Shown here in pieces: positions 1 through 8,352 of a stretch of DNA of 64,000 nt (position 1 is its first letter; each line of letters begins with the position of its first letter). A program made the translations under genes and the position numbers. Under the pieces are notes generated by a model. The model saw only the letters and a list, made by a program, of their open reading frames with translations. It was not told where the DNA came from and made no database searches. The stretch comes from Candidatus Hodarchaeaceae archaeon. Lineage in GTDB: Archaea > Hadarchaeota > Hadarchaeia > Hadarchaeales > Hadarchaeaceae. The stretch covers positions 31,309 to 95,308 of the forward strand of contig JASEGJ010000002.1 of assembly GCA_030018135.1 (NCBI GenBank), written 5' to 3'.

Positions 1-59
1 AAGCGATATATTTATAAGCTGTGCCTACCCTAAAGGCTCAATCAAACTTTGGTGATCAC

Positions 60-308
60 ATGGAATTCTGCCCCAAATGCGGTAGCGTGCTTTTACCCAA
101 AAAGGCGGGGCGCAGCACGAGGCTCGCCTGTCCGCGTTGCGGTTACAAGGGCAAACTAAAGAAGCCCACGGCTTACAAGATCAGCGAGAAGGGAAAGGAA
201 GCCAAGGAAGTCGCAGTTGTGGAGGAGAAAGAAACGAAAAAGAAGAAGCGGCCGGAGCCGGAATACGAGCTTGAGCCGATCGAGTACTACGAGGATCTCT
301 ACGAGTAG
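60..308 (+). CDS. TFS/RpoM-like N-terminal zinc ribbon protein
   Basis: An 82-residue protein that opens with a zinc ribbon of RPB9/TFIIS type, with Cys pairs CPKCG near residues 4-8 and CPRCG near 25-29. It resembles the N-terminal ribbon of archaeal transcription factor S, an RNA polymerase cleavage factor. The usual C-terminal ribbon with the catalytic DE pair is absent; a Lys/Glu-rich tail ending in an acidic EYYEDLYE-type segment replaces it. The ATG at 60 follows a GGTGAT ribosome site, and a TATA-like stretch lies at about 7-17. It converges on the next gene. A cleavage role is doubtful without the second ribbon; an RNA polymerase-associated role is inferred. Confidence 0.72.
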   Translation: MEFCPKCGSVLLPKKAGRSTRLACPRCGYKGKLKKPTAYKISEKGKEAKEVAVVEEKETKKKKRPEPEYELEPIEYYEDLYE

Positions 309-1121
309 CTAAACCTTGACGACCGCCCCCTCCAGGGCCTTTCCGCACGCGCAGGAGCGCGCAGCTGGGATTCGGGAGATTGTGGAGAACAATAGCCTTT
401 TGACCCGCTCTATATTGGTCGCCATCAGCTCCGCTACTTCTGCATGGGTCAGTTTTGCCCTTGAGATGCCCGCCGCAAAATTTGTGACCACCGCAACCGC
501 CGCATAGCAGAGCTCAAGCTCGCGCGCCAGCACGCATTCGGGCACATTCGTCATTCCGACGAGATCGCAACCCAGGCGGCGTAGCGCTCTAATTTCGGCC
601 GCCGTCTCGAAGCGTGGGCCATCCATGCACGCATAAACTGCGCGGGGGTGGAGCTTGATTTTTAACTCGCGCGCCGCCTCGGTTAGGATGCTGCGAAGCT
701 CAGGGCAGTAGGGTTCCGTTACGTCGATGTGCACAACCCCCCTCTCGCCCCCCTCGTAAAACGTCGCAGGGCGCCGCTTGGTGAAGTCCACGAATTGGTC
801 GAGCAATGCAAGTTCGCCCGGTCGCATCTTAGAGTTAATAGAACCGGACGCCGTCGTCGCCAGCACGCGCTTTACGCCGAGCTCGTGAAGCGCCCATAAA
901 TTCGCGCGGTAATTGACCATGTGCGGCGGCACCGTGTGCCCCTTGCCGTGGCGCGGCAAGAAGGCAACCCGGCGATCGTCAAGCTTACCAACGATCACCT
1001 CGGGAGATCTGCCGTACGGCGTGTCGACGACGGTAGCTTCGACATCCTGGAGAAGGTCTAAAGCGTAGACGCCGGAACCGCCTATGACCGCGATCTCCGC
1101 CTTCAGGTCATCACCCCCCAA
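309..1121 (-). CDS. mtnP: S-methyl-5'-thioadenosine/thioinosine phosphorylase family
   Basis: A 270-residue member of the trimeric purine nucleoside/MTA phosphorylase family. The phosphate site GGSGVY lies near the N terminus, followed by FLPRHGKGH, the TTASGSIN loop, MDGPRFET and VGMTNVPE. These enzymes cleave methylthio-nucleosides with phosphate to a base and methylthioribose-1-phosphate. The base-recognition segment reads TNFAAGIS. That resembles 6-oxopurine enzymes (Asn) rather than adenine-specific MTA phosphorylases (Asp), so methylthioinosine may be the substrate, as known for some methanogen enzymes. The start overlaps the end of the upstream prenyltransferase by 11 bases, which suggests co-transcription. 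Confidence 0.88.
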   Translation of the reverse strand: MGGDDLKAEIAVIGGSGVYALDLLQDVEATVVDTPYGRSPEVIVGKLDDRRVAFLPRHGKGHTVPPHMVNYRANLWALHELGVKRVLATTASGSINSKMRPGELALLDQFVDFTKRRPATFYEGGERGVVHIDVTEPYCPELRSILTEAARELKIKLHPRAVYACMDGPRFETAAEIRALRRLGCDLVGMTNVPECVLARELELCYAAVAVVTNFAAGISRAKLTHAEVAELMATNIERVKRLLFSTISRIPAARSCACGKALEGAVVKV

Positions 1122-1878
1122 ACCTGCGCTCCCTTCCTTGATAAGTACGTATCGCTCGCAAAAAATCTATCCTCGTGAATTCGGGCCAGTTGGCCTCACA
1201 AAAGTAAAGCTCGCTGTACGCCGACTGCCATAGCAGAAAGCCGCTCAACCTCTCCTCCCCACTTGTCCTTATGATTAAGTCCGGGTCCGGCTCGCCAGCC
1301 GTGTAGAGGTGGCTACCGATGAGCGGTTCATCGATGTCCTCAGGCTTCAGCTCGCCGCCCTTGACGCGCTCGCATATCCTCCTGACGGCCGAGACAATCT
1401 CTGCCCTGCCGCCGTAACCTATCGCAACGTTGAGGAAATACGCATCGTGATCCCGGGTCGCTTCCTCGGCCTTCTTTATGGCTGCCACCACCCGCTCCGG
1501 TAGGCGGCTGAGGTCCCCGATCACGCGGATGCGGACCTTGTTTTTATGAACGTCTGTCGCGATCTTCTCGAACCTCTCTGCAAATAGGTCCATTAAGGCC
1601 TCGACCTCCTTGCTCGGCCTATTAAAGTTCTCGGTGGAAAAGGCGTAAACAGTTCCGTATTTGATGCCAAGCTCCTGACACCAGCCGAGGACCTCCTCGA
1701 GCTTTTCGGCGCCGAGGACATGACCCCGCCATTCCTCCAAGCCCGCCTCGCGCGCGAAGCGGCGGTTGCCATCCAGAATAATGGCCACGTGCTTTGGCAT
1801 CTTGTTTTTCCTTACTTCGTCAAGTAAACGTCGCTCATAGTACCTCGCGGCCAAGCGGTACAACCTATCTAAAATCAT
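1111..1878 (-). CDS. uppS: cis-prenyltransferase (polyprenyl diphosphate synthase)
   Basis: A 255-residue Z-type prenyltransferase. It carries the diphosphate-binding motif [11 protein letters not shown], then [11 protein letters not shown], and the C-terminal [17 protein letters not shown] and YSELYF motifs. It condenses isopentenyl diphosphate units in cis to make long polyprenyl diphosphates, the precursors of the dolichol-type lipid carriers used in archaeal glycosylation. A downstream nucleoside phosphorylase overlaps its 3' end. The ATG at 1878 lies 30-odd bases from a palindromic TATA-like element shared with the divergent phosphatase gene, so a very short leader is likely. Confidence 0.93.
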   Translation of the reverse strand: MILDRLYRLAARYYERRLLDEVRKNKMPKHVAIILDGNRRFAREAGLEEWRGHVLGAEKLEEVLGWCQELGIKYGTVYAFSTENFNRPSKEVEALMDLFAERFEKIATDVHKNKVRIRVIGDLSRLPERVVAAIKKAEEATRDHDAYFLNVAIGYGGRAEIVSAVRRICERVKGGELKPEDIDEPLIGSHLYTAGEPDPDLIIRTSGEERLSGFLLWQSAYSELYFCEANWPEFTRIDFLRAIRTYQGRERRFGG

Positions 1879-1906
1879 TTTTATCCAAGGTTGTTTATGC
1901 GTGCTA

Positions 1907-1914
1907 CTTTAAAC
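1907..1914. promoter_or_regulatory. Shared TATA-like element between divergent genes
   Basis: The sequence CTTTAAAC has a palindromic TTTAAA core. It lies about 25 bases before the ATG of the + strand phosphatase and about 32 bases before the ATG of the - strand prenyltransferase. Archaeal TATA boxes are centred near -26, so one element could serve both directions. This is inferred from spacing only. Confidence 0.45.
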
Positions 1915-1934
1915 CATTTTCAATCATACCTTTT

Positions 1935-2489
1935 ATGCGTGGACAAATGCGCGTTGCGGTCGGCTCCACCAACCCGGTGAAAATAAAAGCGGTGCGCAAT
2001 ATCCTCGGGGAACTGTTTCGAGATTTGAGAGTGGAAGGGATAAACGTGGGTCCGGAAATCCCGCCGCAACCGATCGGTCAGGAGACGGTAATCAAGGGTG
2101 CCGTAGACAGGGCCCGACATGCCATCTCGGCCGGAGGTTTTGATCTCGGAGTTGGCATTGAAGCGGGTTTGGTGCCAATCGAGCAAGCGAACTCTGGTTT
2201 TGTGGACATGCAGTGGTGCGCCATCGTCGATAAATGCGGGCGCGTGACGCTCGGACACAGCGCAGGTTTTGAATACCCGCCGGCGGTGATAGATGAGGTT
2301 CTGGAGAAGAACGTCGAAGTTGGAAAAATTATGGAGCGCTTGACCGGCATAAAACAAATCGGGAAGCGCATGGGCGCAATCGGCTACCTCTCCCACGGCA
2401 AGATAGATCGAGTTCGCCTCACTGAACAAGCCGTGCTGATGGCGATGTTACCGCGGTTGAATCCTGAATTGTACGGGCTTTCTAGGTAA
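1935..2489 (+). CDS. Inosine/xanthosine triphosphatase (YjjX/DUF84 family)
   Basis: A 184-residue protein of the DUF84/YjjX family. These house-cleaning enzymes hydrolyse non-canonical nucleoside triphosphates such as ITP and XTP. The signature VAVGSTNPVKIKAV lies at the N terminus, with GVGIEAGL in the middle and SVGFEYPP-like and GAIGYLSHG segments later. Two ATGs, at 1935 and 1947, are possible. 1935 is chosen because a TATA-like element sits about 25 bases upstream, which fits a leaderless transcript; 1947 gives the more typical family N terminus. It is divergent from uppS. Confidence 0.85.
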   Translation: MRGQMRVAVGSTNPVKIKAVRNILGELFRDLRVEGINVGPEIPPQPIGQETVIKGAVDRARHAISAGGFDLGVGIEAGLVPIEQANSGFVDMQWCAIVDKCGRVTLGHSAGFEYPPAVIDEVLEKNVEVGKIMERLTGIKQIGKRMGAIGYLSHGKIDRVRLTEQAVLMAMLPRLNPELYGLSR

Positions 2490-2563
2490 AAATCTTGACT
2501 AAAATTAATTAAAATGAGCTTATTTTGTTAAATTTAGCCGTATTAATGCTTTAAAAGGAAAAA

Positions 2564-2573
2564 TTTTTATATA
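2564..2573 (+). promoter_or_regulatory. TATA box for the smc-scpA-scpB operon
   Basis: The AT-rich sequence TTTTTATATA sits in an otherwise mixed intergenic region and predicts transcription starting near 2595-2600. That leaves a 5' leader of about 45 bases before the smc start. No other promoter is apparent before scpA or scpB. Confidence 0.55.
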
Positions 2574-2642
2574 AAGGGGCAGAATGAACTTGTGTGGCTG
2601 ACCGAGAAAAGGTGGGGTGAATAATCACATAGGGTAGGAAAA

Positions 2643-4964
2643 GTGGTGCACGTCAGCAAAATAGAGATGCGGGGTTTCAAGTCCTTTGGAAACACAAAAG
2701 TGAGCCTTCCCCTCTCTTCGTGTTTAACGGCGATCGTTGGGCCGAACGGTTCCGGAAAGAGCAACATAATCGAGGCTTTTTGTTTCGTCCTGGGGTGGAT
2801 GAGCGCCAAGACCATGCGCGCCGAGAGGTTTTCCGATTTGTTGTTCAACGGCGGCAACGGTCAACGGCCGGCGCCATTCGCGGAGGTTTCGCTTCACTTC
2901 GACAACAGCGATGGAGTTTTGCCCGTTGACTCGAAAACCGTTGTGATAGCGCGGCGCGTGGATCGCAGCGGCAAATGCGTGTATAGACTTAATAAAAAGC
3001 GCGCGTCGCGACAGGAGATAGTCGACCTGCTCTCGAAAGTCATGTCGAGCCCGGGCGGTTACAATTTCATAATGCAGGGAGATGTCGACCGATTTATAAA
3101 GATGAATCCCCTCGAGCGCAGATCGATCATCGACGACCTCGCGGGAATCGCGGAATACGACGAGAAGAAAGAAAAGTCGCTTGCGGAGCTTCAACGAGTC
3201 GAGACAAATCTTCAGAGCATGGGTGCCATCCTCAACGAGATCGGCATGCAAATGGAAAAGTTGCGCATAGAGAAGGAGGGGGCCATGCGCTACAGGCAAC
3301 TTAAAAATCAGCTCGAGCAGGGGCGCGCAATGCTGCTGCTCGCTCAACAAAACATCTGCGGGCGGAAGCTGTCCGAAATTCAGCGCAAGATAAGTGCTAA
3401 AAACGGTGAACTCTCAGAGCTCCGCGATGAATCGCAAAAAATTGCAGACGCAATAAATCAACACGAAAGAAAAATCAAGCAACTTGATAAACTCATCCAT
3501 GAAAAGCAAAGCGCGGACATCCTCGCCGCGGCCGAGAATTTGCGCGAGCGCATCCGCACCCTGACCGAGATGATAGCGTCCACAAACGACGAGCAAACCG
3601 CGGTTAAAACAAGAATCGCAAACGTCCAAGCTGAGATCAAAAAAGTTAGCGGGGAGGCTCAAAGGGTGGCCGGCGAGGGACCCGAGCGATTGCTGAGAGA
3701 AATAGAAAAAATCTCAACGAAATTTACGGAGCTCCGCGATGAGTTCGATGGCCTGCTCCAAACATTGGATAGGGCCGACCGCAGGTCTTTTACGGATGTG
3801 CGCAAGGTGCTTGGCCGAGCACAAAAGGTGCTTCACGACATGCGCCCCATAATCAACGATTTCGATGGATGCATCAAGCGGACAACGGAGTTATGGAATA
3901 AGTTTCCACAGGTCCCCACAGGTGATTTACGCAAACCAGAATCTGAACTCCAGGGGCTGCAGGCAGATCTGATATCCCTAGAGGGACAGCACGTTCAGCT
4001 CGATAAAAGGTTCGAGGAACTGCAGCGAAAAGTGCAGGAGGCCAGAGTTGCCCTCGAGACCGCTTCTAAGCGAGGGGATGAGGTACAAAAATCCATCCGG
4101 GCAATGTGTGGGGAAAAGGAGAGCTCGCAGCGCAAGATATCGTCCTTGAGGGGAAGGGCCACGCGCATTCAGGAAGAAATTCAGGCCCTCGAGGGCAAGC
4201 TGCAGGAGTACCGCATTGAGGAAGCTCGCCTGCAGACCCAACTTGATGCGACTGAAAGGGAGTCAAAGCGCATTAAGGTAAGAGTGAAGGAAGTCAAACA
4301 TGTCGATCCATCCAAGTTGGAGCGGGAAATAGAAAAGGTGGAGGCCGAACTTGAGACGATTGGGCCAGTTAACGAGCGAGCGATAAGGGACTTCAGAAAC
4401 ACAGAACGCCGTTACAGCGCCCAGAAGGCACAGTACGACAAGCTGGTGGGCGAAAGGCAGTCCATCCTCGATTTCATGCGGGAAATAGATCAAAAGAAGA
4501 CCGAGGTCTTCATGAAGACGTTCAATGAAATATCCAAGAATTTTGGCAAAATCTTCAGCGAGCTCTCCCCGGGCGGCTCGGCGAGGCTGATCCTAGAGAA
4601 CCCCGAGCACCCGCTCGATGGGGGGCTGGAGATAGAGGCAAAGCCCGCCGGCAAGGAGGTCGTACATGTCGGCGCCATGTCGGGCGGCGAGCGGGCCCTG
4701 ACGGCGCTTGCGTTCATCTTCTCGATCCAGCGGGCGAGGCCGACCGCGCTCTACGTGCTCGACGAGATAGACGCTCACCTAGACGACGAAAACCTGCGAC
4801 GTGTTGCGGAGATGCTGCACCGCTCCTCACGGGAAACACAAATAGTAGTCGTCACGCTGAGGGATTCGATGATGTCCGTTGCTGATCGCCTCTTCGGCGT
4901 AAGCATGGATAGCAGCGGGGTTTCGCGCATGGTGTCGGTCGAGCTGGCTGGCTTGGCTGCATGA
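2643..4964 (+). CDS. smc: SMC condensin ATPase, short form without recognisable hinge
   Basis: A 773-residue SMC protein; archaeal SMCs usually have about 1,150-1,200 residues. The N-terminal head has Walker A GPNGSGKS at 33-40 and the Q-loop FIMQGDVDRF at 142-151. The C-terminal head has the ABC signature MSGGERA at 679-685, Walker B ALYVLDEID at 702-710 and a D-loop just after. Two coiled-coil arms span roughly 165-375 and 435-620. Between them lies only a short linker (about 375-435) instead of the glycine-rich hinge of about 150 residues. The reading frame is continuous. The start is GTG at 2643 or the next codon. It is followed at once by scpA and scpB, which supports a true condensin role in chromosome organisation. 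Confidence 0.93.
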   Translation: MVHVSKIEMRGFKSFGNTKVSLPLSSCLTAIVGPNGSGKSNIIEAFCFVLGWMSAKTMRAERFSDLLFNGGNGQRPAPFAEVSLHFDNSDGVLPVDSKTVVIARRVDRSGKCVYRLNKKRASRQEIVDLLSKVMSSPGGYNFIMQGDVDRFIKMNPLERRSIIDDLAGIAEYDEKKEKSLAELQRVETNLQSMGAILNEIGMQMEKLRIEKEGAMRYRQLKNQLEQGRAMLLLAQQNICGRKLSEIQRKISAKNGELSELRDESQKIADAINQHERKIKQLDKLIHEKQSADILAAAENLRERIRTLTEMIASTNDEQTAVKTRIANVQAEIKKVSGEAQRVAGEGPERLLREIEKISTKFTELRDEFDGLLQTLDRADRRSFTDVRKVLGRAQKVLHDMRPIINDFDGCIKRTTELWNKFPQVPTGDLRKPESELQGLQADLISLEGQHVQLDKRFEELQRKVQEARVALETASKRGDEVQKSIRAMCGEKESSQRKISSLRGRATRIQEEIQALEGKLQEYRIEEARLQTQLDATERESKRIKVRVKEVKHVDPSKLEREIEKVEAELETIGPVNERAIRDFRNTERRYSAQKAQYDKLVGERQSILDFMREIDQKKTEVFMKTFNEISKNFGKIFSELSPGGSARLILENPEHPLDGGLEIEAKPAGKEVVHVGAMSGGERALTALAFIFSIQRARPTALYVLDEIDAHLDDENLRRVAEMLHRSSRETQIVVVTLRDSMMSVADRLFGVSMDSSGVSRMVSVELAGLAA

Positions 4965-4974
4965 GGTGTTCGCT

Positions 4975-5634
4975 ATGACCGTAGTGGTGGACCAACCGTT
5001 TCAAATATTGCTTGAGCTCGTCCAATCGCACAAGCTTGACCCGTGGGATGTGGATATCGAGAGGCTTGCTGACATCTTCGCGCGGCGCATAAGGGAGATG
5101 CGGGAGCTCGACCTCCGCGTGTCGGGGCGGACGCTGCTGTCGGCGTCGGTGCTGTTGCGCATAAAGTCCGACTACGTGCTAAATGGCAACGGGCATGAGC
5201 AATCCAGCGAGGAGGAACTCGACGAGGTTTTTGACCTCAACCTGCCTGAGCTGGGCTCCATCATGATGATACAGCGGACACCTCGAAAGATCACGCTTGT
5301 GGACCTAATGGACGCGCTCCGGGGCGCCCTGAAGGAGGCTCCGACGCATGCGCGGCCGTCCAGAGGGGCGATGGAAAAAGTCGTGCGGATGCTGAACGAA
5401 TACCACATCAACATCGAGAAGTACCTCGAGAGGCTACATAAACGGGTAGCCGAGCTGGCAGCCGATGGCCGCAGGATCACGATGTCCGAGCTCATCACGG
5501 AGCGGACCAGGATAGCCGTGGCGCGAACTTTGCTCCTCCTCTTGTTCTTGGGCGTGCAGGGGAAGGTGGCGATATGGCAGGATGAGCCCCTCGGCGAGAT
5601 ATTCGTCTCCCTACTAAAGCCGCCGGGTGCTTAG
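4975..5634 (+). CDS. scpA: Segregation and condensation protein A (kleisin)
   Basis: A 219-residue kleisin subunit. The N-terminal helix region (FQILLELVQSHKLDPWDVDI) binds the SMC neck in known complexes. The C-terminal winged helix (TMSELITERTRIAVARTLLLLL onwards) binds the opposite SMC head. An acidic linker lies near residues 78-90. The ATG at 4975 is preceded by GAGGTG overlapping the smc stop, so translation is probably coupled. It lies between smc and scpB. Confidence 0.92.
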   Translation: MTVVVDQPFQILLELVQSHKLDPWDVDIERLADIFARRIREMRELDLRVSGRTLLSASVLLRIKSDYVLNGNGHEQSSEEELDEVFDLNLPELGSIMMIQRTPRKITLVDLMDALRGALKEAPTHARPSRGAMEKVVRMLNEYHINIEKYLERLHKRVAELAADGRRITMSELITERTRIAVARTLLLLLFLGVQGKVAIWQDEPLGEIFVSLLKPPGA

Positions 5635-5635
5635 C

Positions 5636-6145
5636 ATGGGCATCGAAGAGGATCGCTCGACCATAGAGGCGGCCCTCTACGCCGCCGACCGCCCTTTGAC
5701 CCTGAGTGAGCTCTGCGGGGTGCTCGGCACCTCCTCCGAGACCTACGTACGCAAGCTCATCGATGCGCTCATGGCAAACTACAAGAAGCGCGGGGGACCC
5801 CTCATGCTATCGGAGACTGCTAAGGACACGTTCGCGCTCACCCTCAGCGAGGGTTACATGCCGAAGCTCGAGGGCATCATGCCCAAGACCAAGCTCTCCC
5901 GTAGCACCCTGAAGACGCTCGCGCTCGTAGCGTACAAGCAGCCGATCCAGCAGGCGAGGCTCGCGGAGTTTCGCGGGGGGAGGGTGTACGAGCACGTAAA
6001 GCAGCTCGCGGCCCTCGGCTTCGTCGAGTCGAGGCCGTTTGGCCGCACCCGGGTGCTCCGGACATCGAAAAGGTTCGCTGGCTACTTCGGCTTCGAGGAC
6101 GATATGGACAAGATCCGCGAGCGGCTTGAGGAGTTAATGCGATAG
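5636..6145 (+). CDS. scpB: Segregation and condensation protein B
   Basis: A 169-residue ScpB with two winged-helix domains. The first is marked by RSTIEAALYAADRPLTLSEL, the second by LSRSTLKTLALVAYKQPIQQ and TSKRFAGYFGF. ScpB dimers bind the ScpA linker and complete the prokaryotic condensin. The ATG lies one base after the scpA stop, so the two genes are certainly in one operon. Confidence 0.92.
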   Translation: MGIEEDRSTIEAALYAADRPLTLSELCGVLGTSSETYVRKLIDALMANYKKRGGPLMLSETAKDTFALTLSEGYMPKLEGIMPKTKLSRSTLKTLALVAYKQPIQQARLAEFRGGRVYEHVKQLAALGFVESRPFGRTRVLRTSKRFAGYFGFEDDMDKIRERLEELMR

Positions 6146-6226
6146 CTGTTTTTTGCTTTCCCTTCCGCTGCTCCCGGCCAGAACACTTTTAACCGCTGGC
6201 GTGAAACAGCAAACGATGTGGTTTAT

Positions 6227-6658
6227 ATGGCGAGATGGCAGGGCAGGTCGTTGACCAAGCCAAGCGGCGGGCGAATTTGGGCCAAGCGCAAGAAGCGCAA
6301 GCGGGAGATGGGCAGCGAGTTCGTCGAGACCAAATTGGGCGCAACCAAGCGCGTCGCGCACAGGGCGAGGGGCGGGGCCAGCAAGTTCAGGTTATTGGCG
6401 GTGGACATCGCAAATGTCACGGACCCAAAAACTGGGCAGACAAAAAAGGCGAAAATTATAACCGTGGTCGAAAATCAGGCCGACCCGCACTTCGTGCGCC
6501 GAAACGTACTCACCAAGGGCGCGGTGATCGAGACCGAGCTCGGGCGGGCGCGCGTGACCAGCAGGCCCGGGCAACAGGGCGTCATAAGCGCGGTGCTGCT
6601 TGAGGGGCCCAAGGCACCGGAGGGCAAGCCCGCCGAACCTGAACCCGAAAAATCATAG
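6227..6658 (+). CDS. rps8e: 30S ribosomal protein S8e
   Basis: A 143-residue S8e protein of the small ribosomal subunit, found in archaea and eukaryotes. The N terminus ARWQGRSLTKPSGGRIW and the following Lys/Arg-rich segment are typical, as is TRVTSRPGQQGVISAVLL-like sequence near the C terminus. The ATG at 6227 is chosen because it gives the family N terminus; a weak TATA-like CTTTTAAC lies about 35 bases upstream. The 3' end overlaps the convergent DUF488 gene by six bases. Confidence 0.95.
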   Translation: MARWQGRSLTKPSGGRIWAKRKKRKREMGSEFVETKLGATKRVAHRARGGASKFRLLAVDIANVTDPKTGQTKKAKIITVVENQADPHFVRRNVLTKGAVIETELGRARVTSRPGQQGVISAVLLEGPKAPEGKPAEPEPEKS

Positions 6659-7081
6659 CGTTTGCTGTTTTCCCTTTCCCACGATGTGCACTACCTCCCA
6701 GCCCCGCCTCCGCAGGCGCCGCGCTATGAAGCGGCGGTGGCAGGCGCTGGGGCTCGACTCAACGCACATGATCGTCGCCACCCTCTCGCGGGCCAGCTGC
6801 GTCAGCTTCTCCAGCCCATGTTTGAAATCTGCGGTGTGCATGTGGGCTTCATATCCTCCCCTGCGATAGCCCCCCAGCTCTCGGAGGTGAACGTAATCTA
6901 TGCCCCTAGCCGGCAAGGTCTCCTGCAGATTTTCCTTCACGAACTCCGGCCACTTAGAGGTCGGAAACGAGCGAACGTCGACAACCAGCTCTATGCCGAA
7001 GCGCTCGAGCAACGCCAAGAAATCGTCGAACTTTCGGTTGCCGTAGCCAATGGTGTAAATCCTCGCCGTGGCGACCCCCAA
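6653..7081 (-). CDS. DUF488 family protein
   Basis: A 142-residue DUF488 protein. It starts with the family hallmark IYTIGYGNRKFDDF and contains VVDVRSFPTSKWPEF, GIDYVHLRELGGYR and a C-terminal CVESSPSACHRRFIA segment with the conserved Cys and His-Arg. The biochemical role of the family is unknown. The start is a TTG preceded by GGGGAGAT. It is divergent from the next gene, and its 3' end overlaps S8e. Confidence 0.83.
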   Translation of the reverse strand: MGVATARIYTIGYGNRKFDDFLALLERFGIELVVDVRSFPTSKWPEFVKENLQETLPARGIDYVHLRELGGYRRGGYEAHMHTADFKHGLEKLTQLARERVATIMCVESSPSACHRRFIARRLRRRGWEVVHIVGKGKQQTL

Positions 7082-7137
7082 TTTTTTTATCTCCCCAAAA
7101 CCTTTAAGGTAGCCGAGCGGACCTTCGTGGCGGTAAC

Positions 7138-7938
7138 ATGCAACAAATTCAAATCTCGCTCACCCCCGCAGAGTCGAAGCGCCTGATCTCCAAGGCCGTC
7201 GTCAAGCTACCAGAGGTTCAAAGGGCATTTCAGGAGGGCATCGTGGTCATCAACGTTGGCTCGACCAACGCTTGCGTGGCGGAGGAATTGCTCGGACAAA
7301 AAGTCGAGCACGAGCGTTTTGTGGCGGGCGTGGTCCTACCGAAGGGTACCTGCGTCGTGCCGCGCGAAAAGCGCAGGCGCGAGATCGTCGTTCGCAGGGG
7401 CGAGGTCATCGAAGCAAGGGCGGACGACGTGCTCCCCGAGATGGGCCCGGGCGACGTTTTCATAAAGGGCGCAAATGCGCTCGACGCGAGCGGCATCGCG
7501 GGCGTCTTGCTGGCGGACCCAAGGGGTGGCACGATGGGCAGGTCCATCGGGGCACTGCTTTCGAGGGGCGTTAACATAATCGTCCCAGTCGGACTCGAAA
7601 AATTCATCCCCGGCAGCGTGAATGAAATCGCGGTAATCGCCGGCATGGATAGGATGGCTTTCGCTACCGGTGTGCCCCTCGGCCTCATGCCGGTCGTCGG
7701 CAAGGTCATCACGGAGGTAGAGGCCATTCAAATTCTAACGGGAGGCGAGGCTAAGGTGATGGGCAAGGGCGGCTTATCGGGAGCGGAGGGCAGCGTAACT
7801 TTGCTCGTGCGCGGCACGCCGGAGCAGGTGAAAAAATTCAAGGACATGATGAAATCCATCAAGGGGGAAGGGCCCCCGAAGGTCGAGACCGACTGCAAGG
7901 CCTGCGATCGGCAAAACTGCTGGCTGAGGGCGCGGTAG
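7138..7938 (+). CDS. Conserved archaeal protein of unknown function with C-terminal Cys cluster
   Basis: A 266-residue soluble protein with no family that I can name with certainty. It has glycine-rich segments (VVINVGSTNACVAEELLG, DVFIKGANALDASG, LADPRGGTMGRSIGALLSRGVNI, VGKVITEVEAIQILTGGEAKVMG). It ends in a CKACDRQNC cluster that could bind a metal or act in redox. TATA-like CCTTTAAGG lies about 32 bases upstream and GGCGGTAAC precedes the ATG. The pattern suggests a small-molecule-binding or enzymatic fold, but no function should be assigned. Confidence 0.75.
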   Translation: MQQIQISLTPAESKRLISKAVVKLPEVQRAFQEGIVVINVGSTNACVAEELLGQKVEHERFVAGVVLPKGTCVVPREKRRREIVVRRGEVIEARADDVLPEMGPGDVFIKGANALDASGIAGVLLADPRGGTMGRSIGALLSRGVNIIVPVGLEKFIPGSVNEIAVIAGMDRMAFATGVPLGLMPVVGKVITEVEAIQILTGGEAKVMGKGGLSGAEGSVTLLVRGTPEQVKKFKDMMKSIKGEGPPKVETDCKACDRQNCWLRAR

Positions 7939-8274
7939 CTAACCCTTGCCCTCGTGGGTCCGGAGCTTGAAGCGGTACTCCACGGGCACGGCCTCCTTGA
8001 CGACCTTGGAGCCGGCCACGACCTCGTCGACGCTGTGGACCACGCCCCCCCACTCCTCTATGGCCGAGCGGATCGTGCCGTAGTCCAGCTCGCCGTCTAT
8101 CGTCACCTTGATGGTCTCGGTATCCTTGTCTATCTCGATCAGCGTCACGTTCACCCCCTCTATGCCCCGCATGGAACTCAACTTCATCGCGAACTCTGGC
8201 AGGGTGGGGCTGTGCGGCTTGAGCACATCGAGCACAAGCCGACGGAGCTTCGGAGAATCTGTCTTCTTTGCCAT
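7939..8274 (-). CDS. DUF211 family protein (MTH889-like)
   Basis: A 111-residue protein of the archaeal DUF211 family, which has a ferredoxin-like fold. The N-terminal LRRLVLDVLKPHSPTLPEFA segment and the central GVNVTLIEIDKDTETIKVTI segment match the family. The function is unknown; structural work on a homologue reported metal-ion binding. GGTGAT lies six bases before the ATG. The gene ends one base from its convergent neighbour. Confidence 0.85.
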   Translation of the reverse strand: MAKKTDSPKLRRLVLDVLKPHSPTLPEFAMKLSSMRGIEGVNVTLIEIDKDTETIKVTIDGELDYGTIRSAIEEWGGVVHSVDEVVAGSKVVKEAVPVEYRFKLRTHEGKG

Positions 8275-8285
8275 TAAATTATCAC

Positions 8286-8295
8286 CTTTTATATA
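8286..8295 (+). promoter_or_regulatory. TATA box upstream of gar1-tfb
   Basis: TTATATATTT sits in the divergent spacer and predicts transcription starting near 8318-8322. This gives a leader of about 30 bases before the proposed gar1 start. It lies too close to the - strand ATG at 8274 to serve that gene with standard spacing. Confidence 0.45.
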
Positions 8296-8352
8296 TTTCG
8301 AAATGCTTATTAATTAGTAATAAGGGTTTGACCTAAGCTTTTGGGGGGAAAA

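Noticed and set aside
2592-2624. Possible leader peptide with two Trp codons before smc
   Set aside because: Ten codons from a GTG with no ribosome site and no attenuator-type hairpins. A condensin operon has no reason for tryptophan control.
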